Part shown: positions 53,866 through 62,339 of the stretch, piece after piece | Position numbering within the stretch: position 1 is the stretch's first letter | Layout: each line of letters opens with the position of its first letter | NCBI RefSeq assembly: GCF_900478135.1 | Contig: NZ_LS483470.1 | Span: forward strand, 248,001 to 312,000 | DNA length: 64,000 nucleotides | Reading direction: 5' to 3' | Origin: Leminorella richardii | Lineage (GTDB): Bacteria; Pseudomonadota; Gammaproteobacteria; Enterobacterales; Enterobacteriaceae | The notes under the pieces: generated by a model | What the model was told of the DNA's origin: nothing | What the model saw: the letters and a program-made list of their open reading frames with translations, nothing else | The model's database searches: none | Program-made: the position numbers and the translations under genes

Positions 53866-54711
53866 TTACCAGTAAATGTACACAGCACCATCGGCACCTT
53901 TTCCGCTCTTATAGGTTGTAGGGCTACCAGAATAAGTAACTAGCCCTGCGCCACCCGCGCCCGGTGATTTACCATGTCTTCCGTTCTCAGCGTCTAAGTT
54001 CCACTGCGTGGTGTTTATTTTGCCAGCGCCTCCGCCAGCCCCACCACCATTTCCACCACAGGACGTGATATTTGTTCCCGAGATAGCTAACACCGCTGCC
54101 AAAGCGCCCGGAAACCCCGCGAGATTAATATCACCATATATCCCCTCTCCTCCCGGTTGTGAGCTACTGACGTTTGTTACCGGTGCGCCAGTGGCGGAGA
54201 AGTATCCACCGAACGAGCTAGAACCCCCTGAATTCCCAGCGGAATTGATAGTCGTCACTGACTCACCTCCCGCACCGACTGTTATTGTCACCGTATCAAC
54301 GTCTGTCAAATCGACTAACTTGTAAGCTGTGCCGCCCGACGATCCACCGGTTCCGCCGATATAATTACTACCAACGGCTCCCGAAGCCCCACCACCAATC
54401 ACCTGAACCCAGCATTTACGACCCGCTTTCAGCACAGCAGGTACTACAAATTCATAAACTCCAGCAGATGTAAAAGAGACAAAATTTTGTCCCTGAGCCG
54501 AAAATGCCTCAGCCAATTGGTTTAACTTGGTTTTATCGGGTTCTATACCGCAGCTTTTCAGGACGTTTAATAGCTCCATCTGTACAATATTAAACCAGTC
54601 AGCACCGGGGTAACTTGGCGGGCTTTCGGTGAACCAGAGAGGGGTTGTACTGCTTACCGTCCCTATAGGGGGCATAGTGCTAACGCCTGAACCATTATCA
54701 AGAAAGTACAT
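53866..54711 (-). CDS. Glycine-rich phage tail fibre protein
   Basis: The 281-residue protein has an N-terminal attachment region with a YPGADWFNIVQMELLNVL segment typical of short fibre proteins. The C-terminal two thirds, from residue ~100, is dominated by glycine loops (GGGASGAVGS, GGTGGSSGG, GGNGGGAGGGAG), a pattern like the glycine-rich adhesins that sit at fibre tips and define host receptor choice. It replaces the long S fibre of Mu. It lies three bases after the gp48-like gene. Confidence 0.85.
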   Translation of the reverse strand: MYFLDNGSGVSTMPPIGTVSSTTPLWFTESPPSYPGADWFNIVQMELLNVLKSCGIEPDKTKLNQLAEAFSAQGQNFVSFTSAGVYEFVVPAVLKAGRKCWVQVIGGGASGAVGSNYIGGTGGSSGGTAYKLVDLTDVDTVTITVGAGGESVTTINSAGNSGGSSSFGGYFSATGAPVTNVSSSQPGGEGIYGDINLAGFPGALAAVLAISGTNITSCGGNGGGAGGGAGKINTTQWNLDAENGRHGKSPGAGGAGLVTYSGSPTTYKSGKGADGAVYIYW

Positions 54712-54714
54712 ATC

Positions 54715-55299
54715 TTACTCCTCAAATATATAAACAAAATGAATATGAGCCGGACGATAACGGTCGAGCAAGCATTCCAAATCGCCGTAATCGTAGACCT
54801 TTAATCGCGTGGTCACACCATCAAGTACCGTCATGTTGTGCAGGAATGGCGCGCCAACATAGACATACGCCGTCCACCAATTTGACTCAGGGTAAAGCGG
54901 GTAGGTGCAGGGGCGCATACAATGATGCGGGTAATAGTCGCGGATCTGGATGCTATAACCGCGCTCGGCAGCGAGTTGTTCAAAAAACTTTGTGCACAGT
55001 GAACCGGTCATCTTCAGCTTGGCCGCCAGTGCCAACCGACGATTATCAATGGTAAGGTCATCATCCGCCGGACAATCAGGGAGACCCGCAAACTCCTCCC
55101 AATCCGGCAGGAGCATAAACGCATTATTAGCGAACATTTCATTGAGCAATCGGTCACCGACCGCATCAATGCGCGCCAGTTCATCACCCAACCCCAGCAT
55201 TAACCTGCCAAGCTGACCATCCAGAGCGCGCGACCATGCGCGTCCTAATGGCAACAGTGCAAGCCCCGCCTGCTGATAGTGCTCTGCCGTCATTGCCAT
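54715..55299 (-). CDS. Phage tail protein, Mu gp48-like (DUF2313)
   Basis: The 194-residue baseplate-periphery protein has the DUF2313 pattern: an N-terminal helix (EHYQQAGLALLPLGRAWSR) and C-terminal aromatic segments (YPHHCMRPCTYPLYPESNW). The family occupies the gpI-like position between baseplate J and the fibre. It overlaps J by ten bases. Confidence 0.87.
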   Translation of the reverse strand: MAMTAEHYQQAGLALLPLGRAWSRALDGQLGRLMLGLGDELARIDAVGDRLLNEMFANNAFMLLPDWEEFAGLPDCPADDDLTIDNRRLALAAKLKMTGSLCTKFFEQLAAERGYSIQIRDYYPHHCMRPCTYPLYPESNWWTAYVYVGAPFLHNMTVLDGVTTRLKVYDYGDLECLLDRYRPAHIHFVYIFEE

Positions 55300-56354
55300 G
55301 TGATATCCCCTAGAACAATCAGCTCATTTTCTTGTGCGTAGATATCATCGCTCAGGGAGACGATACGCCCGTCGGTCACACCACTGGCCGTTGCAACAGC
55401 AGCATTCATTTTAGACAGGTACGCTTTTCCGCCCGGTTCGGCATCAATGAGTAAATCAGTCAGCGCTGCTGTTACTGCTGCCTGTGTATCAGGGGTTTTA
55501 GGAGAAATGCGAACAACCGGATTGAGCGCCAGTTTTTGCGGGCCAGAGACGTTCAGCTCAACGGCGGGCGCTTTTCCTTCCCATTGGTTAGTGAGCGGGT
55601 TCTGGTGAGCGGTGATATAGTCCTGAACGCGCTCAATATCAGAGAGGGTTGGAAAAATATCCGGCTGACCATCAAGCACAAACAACACGGTAACAACGTT
55701 GCGACCAATAGCTGAAAAGCACCATGCACGCGTCACACCAGCACACTCCAGTGCCCAACGCACATAATCGTAGGTATTACCACCACTTGGCGGGTATTGA
55801 ACGCGAAACAGCAGGCGAGATCGTAGCGATTCAATGCTCTCAATCTCGGCTCCCCCACTGATAGTGGCAGACGAGACAAACGCTGCGCTCTTGACGTTCA
55901 CTACCGGTGACAGCAATTCAACCTTGACATCCGCCGCCGTATTTCCTGTTGTGCCGGTCTCTTCAGCCTCAACCGGCACGATAACTGTTCCGGCGGTGGA
56001 GGTCATCACCGCCGATGTGGAGGTCAAAATAACCCCATCCTGACGCTGCCAGCGTGTCCCAGCGGCGATAACAGCGTCGTCGACAACCTCAACAATAATC
56101 GTTCCCGTCGCCGCTGTGGGTTGCTTGCGCCACACGCCCCAAAATTCGCAATGTCGCAGCAAAATGTCGTCATCAGCAAGGTGAGGAATGATATTGCGAG
56201 CTATCCAGCCAAGCCGACCATGCAACCCGTAGGCGTTGGCTGCCGCAGACATTGCGACGCCTTCTGTCGCGATATTTGACGTACCGGTTCGGGTTTCGAT
56301 ATCCGTACGGGTTCGCGTCATAAGCTCGCTCAGTGTGGGTGATATATATGGCAT
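55290..56354 (-). CDS. Phage baseplate J-like protein (Mu gp47)
   Basis: The 354-residue baseplate wedge protein starts PYISPTLSELMTRTRTDIE and contains the J-family middle (GTTGNTAADVKVELLSPV, GGAEIESIESLRSRLLFRVQYPPSGG). It directly follows the gp46-like gene. It should form the baseplate wedge that triggers sheath contraction. Confidence 0.92.
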   Translation of the reverse strand: MPYISPTLSELMTRTRTDIETRTGTSNIATEGVAMSAAANAYGLHGRLGWIARNIIPHLADDDILLRHCEFWGVWRKQPTAATGTIIVEVVDDAVIAAGTRWQRQDGVILTSTSAVMTSTAGTVIVPVEAEETGTTGNTAADVKVELLSPVVNVKSAAFVSSATISGGAEIESIESLRSRLLFRVQYPPSGGNTYDYVRWALECAGVTRAWCFSAIGRNVVTVLFVLDGQPDIFPTLSDIERVQDYITAHQNPLTNQWEGKAPAVELNVSGPQKLALNPVVRISPKTPDTQAAVTAALTDLLIDAEPGGKAYLSKMNAAVATASGVTDGRIVSLSDDIYAQENELIVLGDITWQ

Positions 56355-56777
56355 TTAAACCCCGTGTAAACTGGCTTTAAACGACATGGGAAGCTGTGAA
56401 CCGTCGTTTAATAAAATGATGACTGTCAGCAATAAAACCCCGCTTGACGGGTTGGTGGCTGTGACGCGGTAGTCGTGAATAAGCCCGGCTTTTGGCATCC
56501 ATAACAGTGCCTCGCTGGCGTAGCTTTGTGCTTTAGAAAGCACGGTCTGCATCTGTTTTTCGCGAGACAGTAACCACAGGCGAGAGCCAAGTCGCTCTTT
56601 GCGATAAGTGTCTCCCCACCATCCACGACGGTCAGTACCACCATCCGGTAGCTCGTCCGACGGTTGCGCGCGGCGGTCAGTAAAGAGGCTCGCGATAACG
56701 TTTGTCGTGATGTTGTCGCCAATCAGGTTATCGAGTGCAATATCAGCGTCTAGGGTTTGCCATACCAAAGATATCAT
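56355..56777 (-). CDS. Phage GP46 family baseplate protein
   Basis: The 140-residue protein has the GP46-family pattern (DRRAQPSDELPDGGTDRRGWWGD, with RLGSRLWLL), a gp25/W-like wedge component. It overlaps the spike gene by four bases and abuts gene J. Confidence 0.9.
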   Translation of the reverse strand: MISLVWQTLDADIALDNLIGDNITTNVIASLFTDRRAQPSDELPDGGTDRRGWWGDTYRKERLGSRLWLLSREKQMQTVLSKAQSYASEALLWMPKAGLIHDYRVTATNPSSGVLLLTVIILLNDGSQLPMSFKASLHGV

Positions 56778-57322
56778 TGTGGTTTTCCTGTGGTTGGGCC
56801 ATCATGCTCACGGTGCGTATGACCTTTACCGCTAATACCACCGCTAATATGGTCGGCCGCCTCACTGGTACCGGTCGTGTTGCTGCCACCGAGTATAGTG
56901 GCATTACCCGTCATGCGGGTTTCGGGTGTATCAATCACGACCTCTTCGGCTTCGACGATGTAGCGCTTGCACTTGAGCCTAGCTTCACCATCTTCGGTCA
57001 AAAGGAAGTAGTGCCCCTCCATGTGATAAAGGGCGCTATCGCCGGGCTTGCCCGCGTTAAGCCGGGTGCCTTTATTATCGACCACTACCGCAACAAGCTG
57101 CTGACGCATCCCGCCAACTGACAAAACAATAGCCTCGCTGCCCGCAGGTGGAACGCTGCTATGGCCGTAATTTTGAAAACGCTCGACGTCGTCAGCATCA
57201 TCATCGGCCAACATGCTGATTTGCAGGTTCTGTGTCTTCAAGCTGTCATTAATGACGTTGACCACGGCGCGAGAGACCAGCAACTGCATACGCCGCTTGA
57301 GTGAGTTAAACGCCTGTTTCAT
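56774..57322 (-). CDS. Phage baseplate spike / puncturing protein (Mu gp45-like)
   Basis: The 182-residue protein has an OB-fold N-terminal half and a C-terminal beta-helix-like region ending GKGHTHREH, whose His residues fit the metal-binding tip of membrane-piercing spikes. The start at 57322 is chosen because the preceding gene ends in TGATG, coupling stop and start; an upstream Met at 57331 lies inside that gene. Confidence 0.9.
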   Translation of the reverse strand: MKQAFNSLKRRMQLLVSRAVVNVINDSLKTQNLQISMLADDDADDVERFQNYGHSSVPPAGSEAIVLSVGGMRQQLVAVVVDNKGTRLNAGKPGDSALYHMEGHYFLLTEDGEARLKCKRYIVEAEEVVIDTPETRMTGNATILGGSNTTGTSEAADHISGGISGKGHTHREHDGPTTGKPQ

Positions 57323-58392
57323 CAGTACCAAAGCCCCCCGGTTGTTTTGGTTTCGCGCTGCGCTGGCTCATCGAAGCCCGCCGCAGGCATCAGGGTCAGT
57401 TTCGTTGTTGTACCGCCGTCATTGGTCAATGACAGCTCCATTTGCACGATAAGCAACTCACGCTCGGCATAACCTTCATCAGGCACATCCAGCACCACAA
57501 GACGGTTCGGCATCCACAGCTTTTTATCGCGAGTGAACCAGTCCACTACCTCAACGACCACCGGCTGACCGTGAGCCATCGCCCGCCTGCGCTCCCAATC
57601 AGCCCGAGCACGACTTTCGTCGGCGCGCTGATTGCTATCGGCTACGATAACCATTGGGCGATAACGGGAGATCTCCGGGTCGGTGATGTTGACGCGGACG
57701 CGGGTTGATTGATGGGCGGTTTGTTCATCCCCCCACAGGCCGCCTGCCGTTGACGACCCTAGAACAATGTAGTCGCTAAAGCGCTCCGTCCATGATGAAC
57801 GGATATTGATAAATTTGATGTTTTCCCCAAAACGCAGCGTCTCAAGCCGTTCAGTGCCTGCCGTCGTAAAGACCAAATCCCCTGAGGCGTTACTGTTGAC
57901 CATCACGCCCCGATGACGGGCCGCGCGAGCAAGGCACTCAAAGACCGTTTCACCCGGCTCAAGCTTCCACACTCTAAACGGTTTGGCGGCGTCATCTGCT
58001 TCCACCGTCCAGACGACGCCAATACCGAAGGGCTGACACAGGTCACGGGCGATGGTTTCAAGGGTAGCATTTCGCCATTGTCCAGACTGATAACGAGCCG
58101 CACAGTCAACGAGGTCGCCGGTTTTGTCCCGACCCTCGGCGATAATGGTTCGATTTTCGGCATCAATGGTTCTGTCCATCGTGTCGATATAGCCGCTAAT
58201 AACCACCTGACCATTGATTTCTACCCGACACGACTGCCCCTCTTTAAGCGGCACATCTTTATCGGCGCGGGTTCGGGTCAAACCGAGGCTAAACTGACCG
58301 CTCAGCTCCTCAATGCTGCGAATGACGGTAATGTCTGTCCAGCCGGTGTATATCTTGTTACCGACATAAAGCTCAATGATGTTATTGGTCAT
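57322..58392 (-). CDS. Phage tail protein, Mu gp44 / gpD-like baseplate hub
   Basis: The 356-residue hub protein begins MTNNIIELYVGNKIYTGW and carries the family stretch GSSTAGGLWGDEQ and CLARAARHRGVMVNS. The start at 58392 overlaps the end of the gp43-like gene by 11 bases; a longer reading from 58476 would be entirely inside that gene. It should form the hub to which the spike attaches. Confidence 0.9.
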   Translation of the reverse strand: MTNNIIELYVGNKIYTGWTDITVIRSIEELSGQFSLGLTRTRADKDVPLKEGQSCRVEINGQVVISGYIDTMDRTIDAENRTIIAEGRDKTGDLVDCAARYQSGQWRNATLETIARDLCQPFGIGVVWTVEADDAAKPFRVWKLEPGETVFECLARAARHRGVMVNSNASGDLVFTTAGTERLETLRFGENIKFINIRSSWTERFSDYIVLGSSTAGGLWGDEQTAHQSTRVRVNITDPEISRYRPMVIVADSNQRADESRARADWERRRAMAHGQPVVVEVVDWFTRDKKLWMPNRLVVLDVPDEGYAERELLIVQMELSLTNDGGTTTKLTLMPAAGFDEPAQRETKTTGGLWY

Positions 58393-59719
58393 CAATGACC
58401 TCCACCGCCTCGCCACCGCGCACGAACGTCGGATGCCGCAGGGCGTTACGTTGAATAAACCGTGAGATAAGGGCACTGTCGCCCGTCTCGCGATAGAGGA
58501 TGACGAGAGCGGGTTCGGTAATGTGCGGTGTCACTTTGCGGGCATTAGGCAGCTCTGCCGCCGCTTTTTTCATCTCATCAAGGAACGTTAAGCGCAGACG
58601 TTGTAAACGTGTTGCGGTGTTAAACCAGAAGGCATCTGCTGCCCGAATATACTCATCCGCCAGTTCGTCACCGAGTTCGTCGGCCAGACGTTCGCAATCA
58701 TCCAGTGTCTCAACCAGCGGACGGTCATCGGTGAGCAGTTCTTCGCGGTCGGTATCAATCACAACCACTTCACCGTCAAGGGTGACCGCAACCTCATCAT
58801 CGACGCGTCCTTTGATGATGTCATTGGCATCGCTGACCGCACTTTGTGCAAGCTCTGTCAAAGCAGCAATCACCACCGCCGAACGTATCGCCTCTTGCAT
58901 TTTTGCGGCGGCCGGTCGTTCACTTAATGGCATGTTCTCAACACTGACGATAATCGAGCGTAACGCCCGTTGAGCACTGGATTTTGAACCTTTCCCCCCG
59001 GACGAAGTGAACCCCTTAAACAGGTTGGTCAGGTTGCTGATAAGCTTTTTGGGGGACTTTATCAGGTTACCGATAGCCCCCTGCAATCCCTGAACGCGTC
59101 CCAGAATCGAGCTGAACCCACCTAGGCTGCTAAGACCGGTTATCATATTGGTGATGTTGTTCACGACGTTGGTCGCAAACGTAATGGCCGCTTCGATATC
59201 GGCAGCGACAGCGTTAATGGTTTCCCATACCTCAGCGACGTCGTTGGCAATTTGCTCAAGCAGGCTTTCATTTTGGTCGAGCAGGTCAGCTTCGCCGTCG
59301 GTATCTGCCTCGGGAGATTCTTCCTTTTCAGCAAGGCTAAACGTAATCTGAAACATGGCGATACGCTGCTCATGCGTTGAGACACGGCAATTCCATGTCT
59401 CAACCTGAACGTACAGGGTATCGTGAAACGGATGTTCAAGGTCAGCCGGTTCCGGCTCCCGCAAAGCGGCTATTAAGGTCTCTTTTTGTTCGAGATAATC
59501 ATCGCCGATAAGTACGCAATAAATGGAATACTCATCGGCCTGCGCGCCCATGTTTTCAATTTTGCCGGTTTGACGACCGGGGAACATATGCTTGACGATA
59601 CGATGACCGCCTGACTGATTGCTGTCGTCGATGATGTAAAACGGCACGCCACGAAACGAGCCTTTACCTGTCGGCGGCTGGGCGGTGATTTTGTCCCACA
59701 GGTCACTAAAAAATCCCAT
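58382..59719 (-). CDS. Phage DNA circularisation / tail protein N (Mu gp43-like)
   Basis: The 445-residue protein has the N-terminal DNA_circ_N domain (FRGVPFYIIDDSNQSGGHRIVKHMF, PFHDTLYVQVE) followed by a long helical region. Mu gpN is a tail component also named DNA-circularisation protein. The start at 59719 shares a base with the tape-measure stop (TGATG). Confidence 0.88.
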   Translation of the reverse strand: MGFFSDLWDKITAQPPTGKGSFRGVPFYIIDDSNQSGGHRIVKHMFPGRQTGKIENMGAQADEYSIYCVLIGDDYLEQKETLIAALREPEPADLEHPFHDTLYVQVETWNCRVSTHEQRIAMFQITFSLAEKEESPEADTDGEADLLDQNESLLEQIANDVAEVWETINAVAADIEAAITFATNVVNNITNMITGLSSLGGFSSILGRVQGLQGAIGNLIKSPKKLISNLTNLFKGFTSSGGKGSKSSAQRALRSIIVSVENMPLSERPAAAKMQEAIRSAVVIAALTELAQSAVSDANDIIKGRVDDEVAVTLDGEVVVIDTDREELLTDDRPLVETLDDCERLADELGDELADEYIRAADAFWFNTATRLQRLRLTFLDEMKKAAAELPNARKVTPHITEPALVILYRETGDSALISRFIQRNALRHPTFVRGGEAVEVIDDQ

Positions 59720-60234
59720 CAGTAGCCCCCTGAATAGGTATTGCCGGTGTTAACAGAGAGGCCCACACCGCTTGATTGAACCTGTGATGAGCGCACCGAC
59801 GCACCCTCGGGCAGCTCAATTTTGACTTTGATTTCACCCTCTGGCGGTTTCTGAGGCGGCTGCTCTGCGACGAGCGGCGTGCCGTTGTTATTTTTGAAAG
59901 CGTTATCCCAAGCAGAGCTATTCCCGGTAAGAGGATCTAGATCTTCACTGCCGTTACCAACCTTAGGTTCACGCCCTATAATGGCATTACCAAAGTCACT
60001 CCACGTTTCGGCTGACCTGATTTTATTAAACCGCTCAGAGTCACCAAAAGCAGCGACTAGAGCGTCGTCAACATAAGGGGTAACTGCGGCCGTCATCATG
60101 CCGACAAATCCTGCCTTAGCGACCATTCCGCCACCACTACCGCCCATCATTGGCGAACCTTTAGCGCCGCCCCCCAATCCGCCTATAGGCCAGTTGGTGA
60201 CAAAAACCGGCTGCGCGCCTAACGGCCCCCCCCC
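59719..60234 (-). CDS. Tape measure protein, C-terminal part (separated by a frameshift)
   Basis: This frame continues the tape-measure gene after the G9 run at 60226-60234. It runs GGGPLGAQPVFVTNWPIGG and on to a Gly-rich stretch and a hydrophobic segment (GGGMVAKAGFVGMMTAAV), then a charged tail ending YSGGY. It has no good start of its own, only a TTG near 60177 without a ribosome site. It is therefore best read as the end of the preceding protein, reached by one-base slippage or lost through a one-base deletion. It lies next to the gp43-like gene. Confidence 0.75.
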   Translation of the reverse strand, partial: GGGPLGAQPVFVTNWPIGGLGGGAKGSPMMGGSGGGMVAKAGFVGMMTAAVTPYVDDALVAAFGDSERFNKIRSAETWSDFGNAIIGREPKVGNGSEDLDPLTGNSSAWDNAFKNNNGTPLVAEQPPQKPPEGEIKVKIELPEGASVRSSQVQSSGVGLSVNTGNTYSGGY

Positions 60235-61502
60235 AAACCACCTATAGCCCCGCCACCGCCCCCTTTAGGCCCCTTCAGGAAATCATAGCCTGCCTTACCG
60301 AGGCGATACCCTTTGCGCGCAACCACCGCGCCAGCAATCGCGCCCGCCGTCACTGTTAACGTTTTGGCATAGCTCTGAAGCTCTTCCGGTGTCAGGGCAT
60401 TGATGGCGTCCGCAAACTCTTGCAAGGGTTTCGCCAGCTTCAGGTTGGCCCAGCGCTCACCGGCTGTCATCAACGACTGTAGTGCGCCGTTAAAAGTCTG
60501 TACGTTGCGGGTGGCTTTTTCGTTGACCAGACCGTCGATAGTGTCAACGGGCGCTTTAAGCTGCGCCTGTTTTTCTGGATCTGCGAATGACTTCGCGAAT
60601 TTCAACGTATCGCCATCGAAGATGGTTTTCAGGTTGCGCTCTTTGTACTTTGACCGTTCACCAATACTCAGCATCAACTCATTAGGCGACACTAGCTCGC
60701 CTTTTGACTTGTCCTTCCAGACCTTGACACCGTTGCGCTCCATCGTGCGGAGTTTTTCACGGTCTTTGGTGGCGGCATATACCTGCTGCAAAGCGGCCGT
60801 AACCTGTGCGTCATTGCCAAATTCCGAGCTACCCAAACGCTGCATTTTCAGCAGCTCAAGCATCTCATCAGAACGATTCCAAGACGTGCCCTTTGTCAGG
60901 CTTAAAATTCCGTTAACCTGCTCATTGATGTTGCCGGTGCCAACGACCGACAGCGACGCAACGCCATCCAGCACCTTCATCATTTCCTCAGAGGAGCGAA
61001 TACCATCATTCCACATGGAGGCCACGAGCTGGCCGGACGCTTCGGAACTGAGTCCAATACCCTTGATAGCTGCTGCCATTTTATCCATGTGCGCAATGGC
61101 CGCGTCTGGGCTATTGGTTTTTTCAAGAAAGGTACTGGCGGCGGAAAGCAACTCCCCCTGAACCATCTTGTAGTCGGCGGCATTTTTCCACAGCGCACTG
61201 TCAAACGCGGCAGCTTGGTCGGCGACCATGTTGTAGCGCGTACTGACTTCGGTGAGCTGCTGCTGCGTATTACCGACGTTCTTGGCGAGCATCATCATAC
61301 CGCCGCCGGTCACAAGACCGGTCAGGCGGTTATCAAACTTGTCCAGCGCGCCATTGGCAAACCCCATCGCTCCCCGAAAGACGCGCATAGACCGGGAACC
61401 ATCCGCGCCCAATGAACGGATGGAGGCCCCGAAGCGGCGCGCCTGTTGGGCGACGTTCCCGGTCAAATCAACAATAAATCTTGCGCGGTTCTGGCTGCTC
61501 AT
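60219..61502 (-). CDS. Tail tape measure protein (Mu gp42-like), N-terminal part
   Basis: This 427-residue product begins MSSQNRARFIVDLTGNVAQQARRFG and is strongly helical, as tape measures are; a hydrophobic segment (TLTVTAGAIAGAVVARKG) lies near residue 395. It ends in Gly loops and stops just after the G9 run. The start at 61502 is chosen because it overlaps the E' stop (TGATG) and has GGAAG upstream; a Met at 61517 has no ribosome site. Tape measures set tail length, and Mu's is around 600-700 residues. N- and C-terminal parts together give about 600. Confidence 0.85.
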   Translation of the reverse strand: MSSQNRARFIVDLTGNVAQQARRFGASIRSLGADGSRSMRVFRGAMGFANGALDKFDNRLTGLVTGGGMMMLAKNVGNTQQQLTEVSTRYNMVADQAAAFDSALWKNAADYKMVQGELLSAASTFLEKTNSPDAAIAHMDKMAAAIKGIGLSSEASGQLVASMWNDGIRSSEEMMKVLDGVASLSVVGTGNINEQVNGILSLTKGTSWNRSDEMLELLKMQRLGSSEFGNDAQVTAALQQVYAATKDREKLRTMERNGVKVWKDKSKGELVSPNELMLSIGERSKYKERNLKTIFDGDTLKFAKSFADPEKQAQLKAPVDTIDGLVNEKATRNVQTFNGALQSLMTAGERWANLKLAKPLQEFADAINALTPEELQSYAKTLTVTAGAIAGAVVARKGYRLGKAGYDFLKGPKGGGGGAIGGLGGGR

Positions 61503-61633
61503 CAGGCTTCCAACCATGTAAAGTAACGTACCAGACGGGACAGGGGCAGGTTAAACGCCCATTCAACACCGTTTAACCGCATCCCCACTTTCAATGCAGC
61601 GCGCTCAATATTGCGAACGCGCCGCAAACTATC
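61502..61633 (-). CDS. E' extension of the tail assembly chaperone, reached by programmed frameshift
   Basis: Forty-three codons, without their own start, lie open in a second frame after the E stop and read like protein (DSLRRVRNIERAALKVG, GVEWAFNLPLSRLVRYFTW). They end in a TGA that overlaps the tape-measure ATG. The frame relation to E is -2 (or +1), and the junction GAG GGG CGA TAG has the G-rich slip site known from Mu. The fusion E-E' would be 156 residues. Confidence 0.75.
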   Translation of the reverse strand, partial: DSLRRVRNIERAALKVGMRLNGVEWAFNLPLSRLVRYFTWLEA

Positions 61634-61970
61634 GCCCCTCGCGTTCCACCGCAGACGACAATGACTGTTCTTGGTGGTTAAAGATGGCCGACTCTAGCGC
61701 TGACAAATCCTCTACGGTGAGCTTGCCCAGCTCAGTGATAGAGATAGGGCCATTAATCGGCCCAATACGTTTAACTGCGCGGCGCATCAGCTCATACGTC
61801 ATACGAGAGGGGGATTTCACCAGCACAGGGCCATTACGAGATTCCACCACGCGCTCACTGGCCGCGTCCGCATCAATCATGTGCTGCGCTGTCAGCTCCT
61901 GAATATCCACCTCGCGGTGGTATTCCTCCCCGACCTTTAGGCCAGTGGTTAGAGTTAGGGTCGTACTCAT
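61629..61970 (-). CDS. Phage tail assembly chaperone E (Mu gp41-like)
   Basis: The 113-residue protein sits between the tail tube and tape-measure genes, the fixed position of tail assembly chaperones. It has the IQELTAQHMIDADAASERV and PISITELGKLTVEDLSALESAI segments usual for gpE-type proteins. It ends in ERE-GR-stop at GGGGCGATAG. E and its frameshifted form E-E' should bind the tape measure during tail assembly and be absent from the virion. It overlaps the tube gene by four bases. Confidence 0.9.
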   Translation of the reverse strand: MSTTLTLTTGLKVGEEYHREVDIQELTAQHMIDADAASERVVESRNGPVLVKSPSRMTYELMRRAVKRIGPINGPISITELGKLTVEDLSALESAIFNHQEQSLSSAVEREGR

Positions 61971-62329
61971 AGCGCCTGCGCCTCCGTAGCTTCAAACGTG
62001 GTTGAGATATCCCCGCCGCCAGACAAGGTGGACTGTCCGGTATTCCACGCGCGTGACAGCAGAAAACGTGACCCGATATCAGTCTCAAAAATGATAGTGA
62101 CATCCACCATACCGTTGATATCCGCCAGCGACAGCGTGGCATGATTGGGAAACGTCGCCTGTACGGTGGCCTGTAACGGCGTTTCTTTAAAACCGTACAC
62201 CTTGTAACCAATCACCGGCGAGCGCTGTTGCCCGCCGATAGTAAAGGTCGCACCGTCAAGGGTGGGGTATTCCTGCCCGTTGACACGGACAAAGGCTTTA
62301 CCCTGATACTGCAAGTTACTTCCAGCCAT
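61967..62329 (-). CDS. Phage tail tube protein (Mu gpM-like)
   Basis: The 120-residue tube protein has the pattern GKAFVRVNGQEYPTLDGATFTIGG and ATVQATFPNHATLSLADIN and lies next to the sheath gene. Its hexamers stack to form the inner tube through which DNA passes. Confidence 0.93.
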   Translation of the reverse strand: MAGSNLQYQGKAFVRVNGQEYPTLDGATFTIGGQQRSPVIGYKVYGFKETPLQATVQATFPNHATLSLADINGMVDVTIIFETDIGSRFLLSRAWNTGQSTLSGGGDISTTFEATEAQAL

Positions 62330-62339
62330 TTAAGCCCCC

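Noticed and set aside
60400..61161. Long open frame (253 codons, plus strand) opposite the tape-measure gene
   Set aside because: It is fully antisense to a well-supported phage gene, Ser-rich with no recognisable domain, and the result of codon bias on the other strand.
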